A stretch of DNA of 64,000 bases. It comes from Rhodopirellula halodulae (GTDB taxonomy: Bacteria; Planctomycetota; Planctomycetia; Pirellulales; Pirellulaceae). The stretch lies in NCBI RefSeq assembly GCF_020966775.1, contig NZ_JAJKFV010000029.1, forward strand, positions 241,001-305,000. The letters run 5' to 3'. The notes beneath the pieces were generated by a model. That model searched no databases. It was not told the origin of the DNA and worked only from the letters and a program-made list of their open reading frames with translations. The position numbers and the translations under genes are program-made. Below, piece after piece: positions 36,327 through 44,894 of this stretch. Within the stretch, counting starts at the first letter, position 1; every line of letters starts with the position of its first letter.

Positions 36327-37114
36327 CTTTCGCGAGCCGAATGGTGATTGCGTGTCTGACGCTCTTCCTTTTTATGGTGGATGCGGCGGCCACGTCGTGT
36401 GTGGCACAAGTTCAGATTGATCTTCGTCAGTTCGACAGTTGGATGTTTCAAAGCCACGGGCGAGATGAAACTCAGTGCCGAAAAAGCTTGCTCGAGAAGA
36501 TTGAGTTGGAGTTTGTGCGAATCGAACAATCGGCTCCCCTTTCTGAAGAACAGAAAGAAGCTCTTCGGCTAGCGGGACGCGGAGACGTCAAACGATTCTT
36601 TGACCGGGTCAATGAAGCACGCCGTGAGTTCATGCAAATGGACGGCAAGAATCAACAGGCTTTTGTGAACGAGGCTTACATGTTGGCTCAGCCGTTGCAG
36701 CAAGAGCTTTCCGAAGGGTTGTTTGGAAACGATTCCTTGCTGCATAAGGTGAAGAAGGGTGTGATGACCCGCGAGCAAACGAAGGAAATGAACGCTCAGA
36801 TCAAGCTCGAGGCGATCGAAGCATGGAAGGTCCGCGTCCGGCTGTTCGCTGCGACGACGGGAAGGGGGCTGGCACTAACCGCGAAACAGCAGGAGAGGTT
36901 CTCTGACTTGGTAATCGCGCAGATCGAACCTCACGCATCGGCGGACCTTTCCCGGCAGCATGCGGACATGTTGATCAACTATGGGGTTTTCAAATGTGAA
37001 TCGAAGTCGTGGGAAGCATTCTTGGACGACGACCAGATAGCGGCGGTTCAGACTCTCTCTCGCCGCGGACAAGGCTACGAGAGACAACTTCAACGCGATG
37101 GAGTGATTCAATGA
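36323..37114 (+). CDS. Small exported helical protein with LTxxQ-like motifs (second of pair)
   Basis: 263 residues from ATG 36323, overlapping the previous stop by ATGA. It has a signal peptide (MVIACLTLFLFMVDAAATS) and a helical body with LSEEQKEAL, MTREQTKEM and LTAKQQERF, the same LTxxQ-like pattern as its upstream neighbour, with which it shares size and layout but little direct identity. Cys residues occur near the N terminus (QCRKSL) and near the end (FKCESKSW). The stop overlaps the next start by ATGA. The pair may have arisen by an old duplication. Function unknown. Confidence 0.7.
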   Translation: MTFASRMVIACLTLFLFMVDAAATSCVAQVQIDLRQFDSWMFQSHGRDETQCRKSLLEKIELEFVRIEQSAPLSEEQKEALRLAGRGDVKRFFDRVNEARREFMQMDGKNQQAFVNEAYMLAQPLQQELSEGLFGNDSLLHKVKKGVMTREQTKEMNAQIKLEAIEAWKVRVRLFAATTGRGLALTAKQQERFSDLVIAQIEPHASADLSRQHADMLINYGVFKCESKSWEAFLDDDQIAAVQTLSRRGQGYERQLQRDGVIQ

Positions 37115-38172
37115 ATTTGCGATGCAAAAGCCGTTGCGTAGCCACGCTGGCGTTCGCGTTTGCGTTCTGTTTGTCAGAGGCTTCCGCCCAGTTGCCAACG
37201 GCACAATTGGGCGACGTGGTGCCTCGCGATGTTCGTGAGATGTATGAGAAGGGATTGGATTTCCTTGCCAAATCGCAAAGCGAATCCGGCGAATGGGGTG
37301 ATGGGAGTTACACGGGGCCGGGTGTGACGGGCATGGCCGTGATGACCTTTTTGGCATCGGGTGAAGATCCAAATTACGGGATCTACAGCGGCAACATTCG
37401 TCGTGGGTTGCGTAGCATTGTCAACTCGCAGGATCCCAATTCAGGGATCTTGGGCGGGATGACCGGGCACGCGAGTATGTACAACCATGGCTTTGCCATG
37501 CTCGCTCTCGCGGAGGCCTATGGTGTTGTCAATGAACGGCTGCTGAACAGTGGAAGTAGCACGATGAAGCGTTCGTTGGGGGAAGCTTTGGAGTTGGCCG
37601 TTCGTGGGGCGGTGACATCACAGAAGAAAAACTCTTATGGAGGCTGGCGTTATGGTGCCGACGCGAGAGATGCGGACACCTCAGTGAGCGGTGCGGTGAT
37701 GGTCGGTTTGCTGGCGGCTCGCAACGCGGGGATCAAAGTGCCCGATGAGGCAATTGATCGTGGGGTGGCCTACTTCAAATCCATGACCAGCGATTCTGGG
37801 CAGGTGGCCTACGCGGGCTTGGGTGGGTTCAGTCACTCGACGCCACGCATCTCGATTGGATGTTTGGTCTATGCCGTTTCGCGACGGAAAGACATGCCTG
37901 AATTCAAAGCCACCCTGACCGCGTTGACCAATCAAATGGACGTTTCCGGGGGCGTCTATCAGAGTTACGGCAACTACTATCAGGCCCAAGCGTTGTTTCA
38001 AGGCGACGTCGAGGTCTGGGAAAAATGGAACGGGCAGTTGATTCGACAAATGAAAAACAGCCAGAACGAAGATGGCAGCTTCTCCGGCAATTACGGAACT
38101 ACCGTTGAGACCTCTTTGTCACTTCTCGCCATGGCGCTCAACTTTCGCTTTTTGCCGATTTACGAACGATGA
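37111..38172 (+). CDS. Exported squalene-cyclase / prenyltransferase-repeat protein
   Basis: 353 residues from ATG 37111 (ATGA overlap). After a signal peptide (LAFAFAFCLSEASA) it shows repeats of the terpene-cyclase alpha-toroid kind: GLDFLAKSQSESGEWGDG, GGWRYGADARDADTSVSGAV, MKNSQNEDGSFSGNYGTTVE, each a Q-x-x-x-G-x-(F/W) unit with helices. There is no DxDD catalytic motif of squalene-hopene cyclase, so catalysis of cyclisation is unlikely. Planctomycetes hold many such exported toroid proteins of unknown role. In this operon it may bind a hydrophobic chain or serve as a scaffold. Confidence 0.85.
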   Translation: MNLRCKSRCVATLAFAFAFCLSEASAQLPTAQLGDVVPRDVREMYEKGLDFLAKSQSESGEWGDGSYTGPGVTGMAVMTFLASGEDPNYGIYSGNIRRGLRSIVNSQDPNSGILGGMTGHASMYNHGFAMLALAEAYGVVNERLLNSGSSTMKRSLGEALELAVRGAVTSQKKNSYGGWRYGADARDADTSVSGAVMVGLLAARNAGIKVPDEAIDRGVAYFKSMTSDSGQVAYAGLGGFSHSTPRISIGCLVYAVSRRKDMPEFKATLTALTNQMDVSGGVYQSYGNYYQAQALFQGDVEVWEKWNGQLIRQMKNSQNEDGSFSGNYGTTVETSLSLLAMALNFRFLPIYER

Positions 38173-41033
38173 AATCATTTGAGCGTTTTGCATGGTTAAA
38201 GAGCTGCATTGCCAGTGTAGTTTTCGCGTGCTGCGCGGTGGACGCCGTTTCGGTCGGTGGTGCGGAGCCTTCGCTTGGCGTTCTGCGATTGCACAACGAC
38301 GACTACGTCACCGGAAAATTCGCAGCCACGGACGCCGTGGATTCTGGTTCGGTCAGCACACTGCGATGGCGTCACCCGGATTTCGCGACGCCGTTTGAGT
38401 TTCCGTTGAAGTCACTGATGTCGCTGTCGTTTCCAATGCTGGAGACGCCCGAGTTCGCCAAGGGGCGGTTTGCGTTTGAACTGGCAAACGGCGATCGGCT
38501 GTACGGTGACGTTTTGGAATTCGGCGACCCGTTGCGGGTGCGGCTAGGCGATCAGGAAACAACCTTGCCCGTGAACGCGGTGCGTCAAATCCGCCAGTGG
38601 AACGATGGCGAAGCCTTGGTGTATCACGGACCGGGATCGCGTGAGGAATGGCAGTCCAGCGGCTCGATCGAAGATTGGAGTGAATCCAGCGGTGTGTTGG
38701 AAACGCAGTCGACTTACGCGACGCTGTTCCGTGATTTGCAATTGCCTTCGCTTGCCAGGGTCGAGTTGGACGTATCATGGGAAGGGCAGCCGAACTTCGT
38801 GATCGCGGTCGGAGTGGATCCCCTCAATGCGGAAAACACTTGGGCGGACGCGTTCCACATCGAAGTCTGGGATGAAGACACGGTTGCTGTCTGGGAGGAT
38901 GGCACGTTGGCGGGCGTGGAATCCATTGCGAAAGTCAAGGACTTGGGTAACCGGCTGCAGGTGACATTGAAGATCGATCAAACCAAGCGGCAGGTGATGA
39001 TTGAATCGATGCGAGGCAAGACGCTATCGTATTACACGTTGCCCATCAAAGAACCGCGGATCGCTCAAACAGGAATCCTGTTTCGAAACGTGGAGGGGAA
39101 GTTCCGAGTTCACTCGTTGAAAGTGATGCATGCGTCGAGTCTCACGCCTCCGGAATCCGAGTCGCAAGCAGAATCGGCGGCGGCTGATGGTGGAGATGGC
39201 GTTGTGCACTTGGTCGACGGATCAGCCATCCGAGCAGAATGGACCGGAGTGCAAGACGATGGATGGGTGTTTTCGGAGGACGATGGCGAGCGAGTCGTTC
39301 CTGCGAATGAAATCCAGGTGTGGGAACAATTGACCGACGCGGAAGCATCCGCCGAGGAGCGTGCCGAAGATGATCGTTTACAGCTCAAGTCATTCGACGG
39401 GCTGCGAGTTACCGGAACTCTCGAAGGCGTGACCGATGACGCGTTGCGATTGGCCGCAACCATCACCGGCGAAGAGATGACATTCCCATTGAAGAACATC
39501 GAGGCGGTCGATTTTGTCACGGAAGAACCGTTGCGAAATCGGATCGTTGGGATGATGCGTCTGGAGTCGGCTGATACGAGGCTGCATGGCAAATTGGAGG
39601 ATGTTGAACCGGAGACGTCGGTCACTCCGATGAGCTTTCGACCGGCTGGTTCTGAGCCTTCGGTGATGTTGCCAACGATGAAGGGCAAGGTCTTGTTGCA
39701 ACCAAAAGCCGTCACGGTCACCACGCCCATGGAATCGCAGATGACCGCGTTTCAAGAACGGGTCAACGCTGAACGGGCCAAGCAGGCACAACAGCGAGTC
39801 GCGCAAAGAGTTCAACAGCAACAAAAAAAGCCGGTGTGGGGAGTCTTCAATCGAGTCTTTGATCCCCAGCGAACGCTTGATGTCCTGGCAGGGAAGCCGA
39901 TCCATTTGAAAACAGGCGAAGTGCTGCCCGGTCGCGTGCTTTCGATCAATGAAACAGAGGTCTTGTTCAAATCAGCGCTGACCAAAAAACAAACCCTGCC
40001 GCGTGAACAAATTCGTGCCATTCATTTGTTGGGCGATTCGGAAACATTCACCGTTGATGCGGAGCAACGAACGCAGCTTTTGACCGTGCCTCGCAATCGA
40101 AAGCAGGACCCGCCAACGCATCTCTTGGTCGCTAAGAATGGAGACTTGATGCGGTGTCGTCTGATTCAGATGGATGAAGAATCGGTCGAGGTGGAAACGC
40201 GATTGGAAACGCTTTCGATCCCCCGCAAGGTTGTGGAGAAGATCATCTGGTTGATTCCTGCTGAGGACGCTTCCGATGAAAAGAAGGAAGAAACCAACGA
40301 CGGCGAGGAAAGCCTTGTCTCGACATCAGATGAATCCGACCGGCTGACCGTTCAAGGCGTGATGCACGATGGAAATCGATTGTCGCTGGTGCCCAATAGC
40401 GTGATCAATCAAACGCTGATTGGTGAAAACGAACTTCTAGGGCCAATACGATTGCCGTTTGCCAAATGCGAGGAGTTGTTGCTGGGGATGACCAGCGACA
40501 CTTCGCAACCGAATTCGCCGTACTCGGAGTGGAAGCTCGTCAATGCTCCCGAACCGATGATCGGAGGCTCCGGTGGTGAAGGGGACGCGGCGGCGGGCAC
40601 AAGGTCCGCCATGGTGGGTAAGCCGGCACCCGATTTCAATCTCGTGATGTTGACTGGCGATCGGTTCCGTGTGTCGGATCAAACCGGAAAGACGTTGGTG
40701 TTGGATTTCTGGGCCACGTGGTGTGGTCCCTGTTTGCGGGCGATGCCCATGATCGAAGAAGCGGTTTCTGAATTCGATCCGGAACAAGTGCGATTGGTGG
40801 CGGTCAACTTGCAAGAGGGCGAAGAAGACATTCGTCAAACGCTCGAGCGTATCGGTGTCCAACCGGAAGTCGCATTGGATATCGACGGCATTGCTGCCGG
40901 ACGTTACGAGGCCAATGCGATTCCACAAACCGTTGTGATTGACAGTGAAGGCAACGTGACTCGGGTGTTCGTTGGTGGCGGGCCCAAGCTCGGCGAGCAA
41001 TTGGCCGAGGCAATTCGCGAAACGTTGGAATGA
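38169..41033 (+). CDS. Small-barrel-repeat protein with C-terminal TlpA-like thioredoxin domain
   Basis: 954 residues, ATGA overlap with the upstream stop. After a signal peptide, the first ~800 residues contain about seven units of the form (N/D)GDxLxGxV ... P...I..I, e.g. LANGDRLYGDVLEF, FDGLRVTGTLEGV, LKTGEVLPGRVLSI and KNGDLMRCRLIQM, which suggest repeated small beta-barrels. One longer concanavalin-like stretch (~165-320) interrupts them. The last ~140 residues are a thioredoxin domain: PAPDFNLVMLTG, FWATWCGPCLRAMP (redox pair) and the cis-Pro NAIPQTVVID. It is the last gene of the coupled operon and probably a periplasmic thiol-disulfide factor. Confidence 0.85.
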   Translation: MKSFERFAWLKSCIASVVFACCAVDAVSVGGAEPSLGVLRLHNDDYVTGKFAATDAVDSGSVSTLRWRHPDFATPFEFPLKSLMSLSFPMLETPEFAKGRFAFELANGDRLYGDVLEFGDPLRVRLGDQETTLPVNAVRQIRQWNDGEALVYHGPGSREEWQSSGSIEDWSESSGVLETQSTYATLFRDLQLPSLARVELDVSWEGQPNFVIAVGVDPLNAENTWADAFHIEVWDEDTVAVWEDGTLAGVESIAKVKDLGNRLQVTLKIDQTKRQVMIESMRGKTLSYYTLPIKEPRIAQTGILFRNVEGKFRVHSLKVMHASSLTPPESESQAESAAADGGDGVVHLVDGSAIRAEWTGVQDDGWVFSEDDGERVVPANEIQVWEQLTDAEASAEERAEDDRLQLKSFDGLRVTGTLEGVTDDALRLAATITGEEMTFPLKNIEAVDFVTEEPLRNRIVGMMRLESADTRLHGKLEDVEPETSVTPMSFRPAGSEPSVMLPTMKGKVLLQPKAVTVTTPMESQMTAFQERVNAERAKQAQQRVAQRVQQQQKKPVWGVFNRVFDPQRTLDVLAGKPIHLKTGEVLPGRVLSINETEVLFKSALTKKQTLPREQIRAIHLLGDSETFTVDAEQRTQLLTVPRNRKQDPPTHLLVAKNGDLMRCRLIQMDEESVEVETRLETLSIPRKVVEKIIWLIPAEDASDEKKEETNDGEESLVSTSDESDRLTVQGVMHDGNRLSLVPNSVINQTLIGENELLGPIRLPFAKCEELLLGMTSDTSQPNSPYSEWKLVNAPEPMIGGSGGEGDAAAGTRSAMVGKPAPDFNLVMLTGDRFRVSDQTGKTLVLDFWATWCGPCLRAMPMIEEAVSEFDPEQVRLVAVNLQEGEEDIRQTLERIGVQPEVALDIDGIAAGRYEANAIPQTVVIDSEGNVTRVFVGGGPKLGEQLAEAIRETLE

Positions 41034-41121
41034 ACGGCTTTCCTCCGTTGGTTGGCTGCGAATAAAAATATTTGTCGACGGGCGTGAGATCCCGGCAGGA
41101 TGAGGGACTGAAGATTGTAGG

Positions 41122-41139
41122 CGACGGTCATCGCCGTCG
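41122..41139 (+). promoter_or_regulatory. Hairpin in the leader of the sigma-factor gene
   Basis: CGACGG and CCGTCG pair around a 6-nt loop, 27 bp before the ATG and 14 bp before the GGAGGCGG ribosome-binding site. There is no T-run. Its role is unknown; it could affect mRNA stability or translation. Confidence 0.3.
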
Positions 41140-41165
41140 AATTGCTTGATTTGGAGGCGGTCCCC

Positions 41166-41747
41166 ATGCATTCTCCCGAAACTCGCCCGAGCTTGATCGT
41201 TCGATTGGGCGGAGCGGAAGACCAATCGGCATGGTGGGCGTTTGTCGAAGCCTATGAGCCGTTTCTAAAACACTTGGTCGCACGTCAGGGAACGCCACCG
41301 TCGCATGTCGCGGATGTGACCCAGCAAGTGTTGATCGCAATTGCACGCAGCGTCGACGGGTTTCGGGACGATGGACGCGACGCTTCATTTCGTCGTTGGG
41401 TGCATCGAGTCTCACGAAACACCGTGATCAAGTATATGGCTCGTCAACGTCGCCAGATCAGCGGGCAGGGCGGTACCGACGCGCTGTTGCAATTGGATCA
41501 GCAACCGGCGGTCGAAGATCCGGTCTTGGACAATCAGTACCAACACGAAATGATCGTTTGGGCGGCGAGCAAGGTGCAGTCGGAGTTCTCGTCATCCAGT
41601 TGGACCGCGTTCTGGGGCACGATGATCGAAGGACGCAGCGTTGCAGCACTCGCGGAGGAACTCTCGGTGTCACCGGGTAGCATCTACATGTCCCGAACGC
41701 GAATTTTGCGTCGGATTCGTCTGTTGATTGATGAGGTGATGAAATGA
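41166..41747 (+). CDS. ECF-type RNA polymerase sigma factor
   Basis: 193 residues from ATG 41166 behind TTGGAGGCGG. Region 2 includes FVEAYEPFLKHLVARQG, HVADVTQQVLIAIARSV and FRRWVHRVSRNTVIKYMARQ; region 4 includes SVAALAEELSVSPGSIYMSR, a helix-turn-helix. The planctomycete ECF groups with kinase partners have this form. The next gene, a Ser/Thr kinase with a zinc-type N terminus, overlaps by ATGA, so the kinase probably controls the sigma factor. No matching promoter was recognised upstream, so autoregulation cannot be judged. Confidence 0.9.
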   Translation: MHSPETRPSLIVRLGGAEDQSAWWAFVEAYEPFLKHLVARQGTPPSHVADVTQQVLIAIARSVDGFRDDGRDASFRRWVHRVSRNTVIKYMARQRRQISGQGGTDALLQLDQQPAVEDPVLDNQYQHEMIVWAASKVQSEFSSSSWTAFWGTMIEGRSVAALAEELSVSPGSIYMSRTRILRRIRLLIDEVMK

Positions 41748-43222
41748 ATCCTCATCCCAGTGACGAGCTGTTGCGTCGTGTGCTCGATGAAGACGCGGAC
41801 ATGCAAACGGACCAAGTCATCACCTCTCACGTGAGTGATTGTCAGCAATGCCAATCACGTTTGGACGCGATCGTTCAAAACCCCAACGAAATTCGTGATG
41901 TGTTGCTGCGTGAAACCTGCTCGGGCAGTTTGTCATCAGATCGCTTGGCCGCGGCCCCCACGTCAGCCCTACGAGTCAACGACGAAGAATGGATGGCCGA
42001 CTTCGCGGTTTCATTTTTGGAGCCGAGCCACCATGTCGACGCGATGGGACGACTGGGGGAATTTGAAGTGCTGTCGGTGATCGGTCACGGCGGCATGGGA
42101 ATTGTCTTGAAAGGCTTTCAAACAGAACTCAATCGCCCCGTGGCGATTAAAGTCATGTCGCCGCATTTGGCTTCGATCGGGACCGCTCGAAAACGTTTTC
42201 TACGGGAAGCTCAAGCGACCGCCGCGATCGTCCATCCCAATGTGATGCCCATTCTGTCCGTCTGTGAATCGGCGACGCTGCCGTATTTGGTGATGCCCTA
42301 TGTTCCCTGCCGAACTTTGCAGCAGCGAATTGACTCCGAGGGACCGTTTCCTATCGAAGAGGTATTGCGGATTGGGATCCAAGTCGCCGCGGCACTTGCC
42401 GCCGCTCACCGGCAAGGATTGGTGCATCGTGATGTGAAGCCGGCCAATATTCTGATTGAGCCCGCGGTCGATCGAACCATGTTGACGGACTTTGGTTTGG
42501 CCAGAGCGGCAGATGACGTGACGGTTACGCGGTCGGGTGTCATCGCTGGAACGCCTCAGTACATGTCACCCGAACAAGCTCGTGGAGAGTCCATCGATGC
42601 GAGGAGTGATTTGTTCGCTTTGGGCTGTGTTTTGTACGCGATGACCGTGGGGCGTCCGCCGTTCCGATCGGAAACCAGCTACGGAATTCTGCGACGTATC
42701 ACGGATCATCCGCATCGGCCGATGCGAGAGAGTCGGCCTGAAATTCCTGTTTGGCTGGATCGGTTGGTGGATCGCTTGCTTTGCAAAGACTCCGCGGCAA
42801 GGCTGGGCTCCGCGGAGGAAACTCAACGTTTGATGGAAGCTTGTTTGGCCCATTTACAACAACCCAGCAACCCTCTTCCGAGCGAAGTGATGGCATCGAA
42901 AAGACCCCACATCCGTCTCGCGATTTTATTGACGGTTCTGTTTCTGGCTTCTATCCCATTGGCGGCGATCAATTTTTGGGACCGATCGGGAGCAACGAAA
43001 CCGCCTGTCATTTTCACACGCCCCGCCAGTCATCCGTCCTCGACTCCGTCCGAATCGGTCGCTCCCGAGTTTGCGCTTGCGGCTCCGATCACTGAATCGG
43101 TGTGGACCGAACCGACGAAGAACGAAACGACCTCGCTGGCCGAGATCGATTCCCAATTGGAACTCATTCAGAAGCAGATCGAGTCGCTGCAACGAAGACT
43201 TGATGTTGATCAAACATTTTAG
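41744..43222 (+). CDS. Ser/Thr protein kinase with anti-sigma-like N terminus
   Basis: 492 residues. Residues ~29-36 (HVSDCQQC) form an HxxxCxxC motif as in zinc anti-sigma domains. The Hanks-type kinase domain runs from ~110 to ~370 with GHGGMGIVLKG, the Lys of VAIKVM, HRDVKPANIL, DFGLARA and PQYMSPEQARGE, all catalytic residues intact. One membrane helix follows (~389-411, LAILLTVLFLASIPLAAINF) and then a short coiled coil outside (LELIQKQIESLQRRL). ATGA overlap with the sigma gene implies a one-to-one pair: the N-terminal domain may hold the sigma factor and phosphorylation may free or block it. The signal is unknown. Confidence 0.9.
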   Translation: MNPHPSDELLRRVLDEDADMQTDQVITSHVSDCQQCQSRLDAIVQNPNEIRDVLLRETCSGSLSSDRLAAAPTSALRVNDEEWMADFAVSFLEPSHHVDAMGRLGEFEVLSVIGHGGMGIVLKGFQTELNRPVAIKVMSPHLASIGTARKRFLREAQATAAIVHPNVMPILSVCESATLPYLVMPYVPCRTLQQRIDSEGPFPIEEVLRIGIQVAAALAAAHRQGLVHRDVKPANILIEPAVDRTMLTDFGLARAADDVTVTRSGVIAGTPQYMSPEQARGESIDARSDLFALGCVLYAMTVGRPPFRSETSYGILRRITDHPHRPMRESRPEIPVWLDRLVDRLLCKDSAARLGSAEETQRLMEACLAHLQQPSNPLPSEVMASKRPHIRLAILLTVLFLASIPLAAINFWDRSGATKPPVIFTRPASHPSSTPSESVAPEFALAAPITESVWTEPTKNETTSLAEIDSQLELIQKQIESLQRRLDVDQTF

Positions 43223-43380
43223 CGGCTGTCCGATTCATCTTGCAGGATTCATCGGTCGCACCAGAGTAGAACCGTTGTCCCCAACTGTTCCGTCGGGCAT
43301 TTCTCCGACGTCAAGCCTCGTCGTCCCTATCACATTCGAAACCGTTCACGCTTCGCTGCTCGAAATCACAAACCCATCAC

Positions 43381-43405
43381 CATCGCCAGGTGAGACCTGG
43401 CCTAC
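43381..43405 (-). repeat. REP-like palindrome, copy 1
   Basis: CATCGCCAGGTGAGACCTGG followed by CCTAC. GCCAGGT and ACCTGGC form the stem. It lies just upstream of the GGAGGAA ribosome-binding site at 43408-43414 of the next gene. Confidence 0.75.
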
Positions 43406-43418
43406 TCGGAGGAATCTT

Positions 43419-44549
43419 ATGTGCACGCGTCTGAGTCTGCTGTTTGCGGTTGTCTTCTCATTGATGCTTGGCATCGACGTGCCCACTCGATCGCTATGGG
43501 CACAAAGAGGAATGGACATGGGCATGGGCGACATGATGATGATGAGTAGCTTGGACAGGGACATGAGGCTGGATCCTCCATCACCTTCCGAACTCGCTCT
43601 CAAGGTCACGATCCTTCTCGGTCCCGACTATGACTTCGAGACCAAACCCTTCATGACAGTCCAGGACGTCCTGAAGTGTTTTCCACCCCAACACCACGCC
43701 ATGGGTGGTGGAATGGGAGGCATGGGCGGCATGCCAGTCTCCGCCGTTCAGTATCGAAAACCCACTTCTGGCTTGATCGACTTGGACATGAAACTCTCAA
43801 TCCCCGACAAACCCGAGCGGCACGTTATCGCTCGCATGCCGGAGGGATTGAAAGAAGAAGACGTCGATTCTTGGAAACGAAAGATCCGCCTCAAAGCCCT
43901 GCGATTCGGTTTGAACCGAGTGACGTTCCTGCCCAGTGACTTCAGTATTTCCAAAGACCAAAGCAGCATTTGGTTGCAGGTCCCGGTCGGGAGCCAGGCG
44001 ACCTTGAAATCCAACATGGAACAACACGTCGCGATCGCGTTGGATTTGGCCGAGTCATCCGAAACCAGCGGCCGACGTCCACGCATCGACCTGTTCTTCT
44101 CACAAGAATTGATGAACCGCAACCCGTTTGCCGATCCTAACGGCGATCCGTTTGCCAGGGGGCCCGCGCCCAGTGCTCAGCCTGATCCGTTTAGTGCTCG
44201 TCCCATCAACGGGCCGTTTGCCGCTCCACCGGCCAACATTGCTTCGATCTCAAAGGTTGTCGAGAAGACTCAGAGAATTCGCCAGCAGATCGCGAAAGAG
44301 CTCGAGAGTTTGAGCGATGCGGGCTTGGAGGAAGCATCCAGCGAAGATCAATCAAAAGCCAAAGAACGAATCAAGGACATGTTCATCCAGTTGGAAGTCG
44401 AACAAATCCGAATGAAACAATTGCACATCCAGCAACTGGAAAAACAACTGCAACAAATCAGTGAGTCCATCGAAGAACTCAGCCGCCCCGAAGCAGTCGA
44501 GCAGCGAGTTCAGAAACAACTGGAATTACTGGAGAACAAGCTGGAATAG
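43419..44549 (+). CDS. Exported Met-rich / coiled-coil protein of unknown function
   Basis: 376 residues from ATG 43419, with GGAGGAA 5 nt upstream. A signal peptide (LSLLFAVVFSLMLGIDV) leads into a Met/Gly-rich stretch (MDMGMGDMMMM, later GGGMGGMGGMP). A middle globular part follows, then a Pro-Phe-rich linker (NPFADPNGDPFARGPAP) and a C-terminal coiled coil (~280-376; QLEVEQIRMKQLHIQQLEKQ). Met-rich clusters can bind copper(I), but the spacing here is not a known copper motif. The last ~20 codons are duplicated 218 bp downstream. It is not recognised as a known family. Confidence 0.7.
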   Translation: MCTRLSLLFAVVFSLMLGIDVPTRSLWAQRGMDMGMGDMMMMSSLDRDMRLDPPSPSELALKVTILLGPDYDFETKPFMTVQDVLKCFPPQHHAMGGGMGGMGGMPVSAVQYRKPTSGLIDLDMKLSIPDKPERHVIARMPEGLKEEDVDSWKRKIRLKALRFGLNRVTFLPSDFSISKDQSSIWLQVPVGSQATLKSNMEQHVAIALDLAESSETSGRRPRIDLFFSQELMNRNPFADPNGDPFARGPAPSAQPDPFSARPINGPFAAPPANIASISKVVEKTQRIRQQIAKELESLSDAGLEEASSEDQSKAKERIKDMFIQLEVEQIRMKQLHIQQLEKQLQQISESIEELSRPEAVEQRVQKQLELLENKLE

Positions 44550-44575
44550 ATGAGGTGTCAGCCGACCATTTTCTT

Positions 44576-44601
44576 GTAGGCCAGGTTGTACCTGGCGATC
44601 G
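44576..44601 (+). repeat. REP-like palindrome, copy 2
   Basis: GTAGGCCAGGTTGTACCTGG then CGATCG. The stem is GCCAGGT / ACCTGGC around a short loop. Opposite orientation to copy 1. Confidence 0.75.
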
Positions 44602-44676
44602 CAGTCGATGCTTTGGAACAAAGCGAGACGTGTGATTTGACGTCGCTCGCGAGCGTATTGTGTGATGGCGTGTCAC

Positions 44677-44704
44677 CATCGCCAGGTGGAACCTGGCCTA
44701 CATG
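44677..44704 (-). repeat. REP-like palindrome, copy 3
   Basis: CATCGCCAGGTGGAACCTGG then CCTACATG. It is an inverted mate of copy 2, ~100 bp away, so the two could form a larger cruciform or a paired unit. Confidence 0.75.
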
Positions 44705-44793
44705 GCTGAAGCAGTCGAGCAGCGCGTTCAAAAGCATTTGGAGTTGCTGGAGAACAAGCTGGAATAGATGAGGTGTCAGCCGACCATTCCCTT

Positions 44794-44819
44794 GTAGGCC
44801 AGGTTGTACCTGGCGATCG
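44794..44819 (+). repeat. REP-like palindrome, copy 4
   Basis: Same sequence as copy 2, 218 bp further on, inside the second duplicated unit. Confidence 0.75.
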
Positions 44820-44894
44820 CAGTCGATGCTTTGGAACAAAGCGAGACGTGTGATTCGGCATCGCACGCGAACGCATTGTGGGCCGGCTTGTCAC

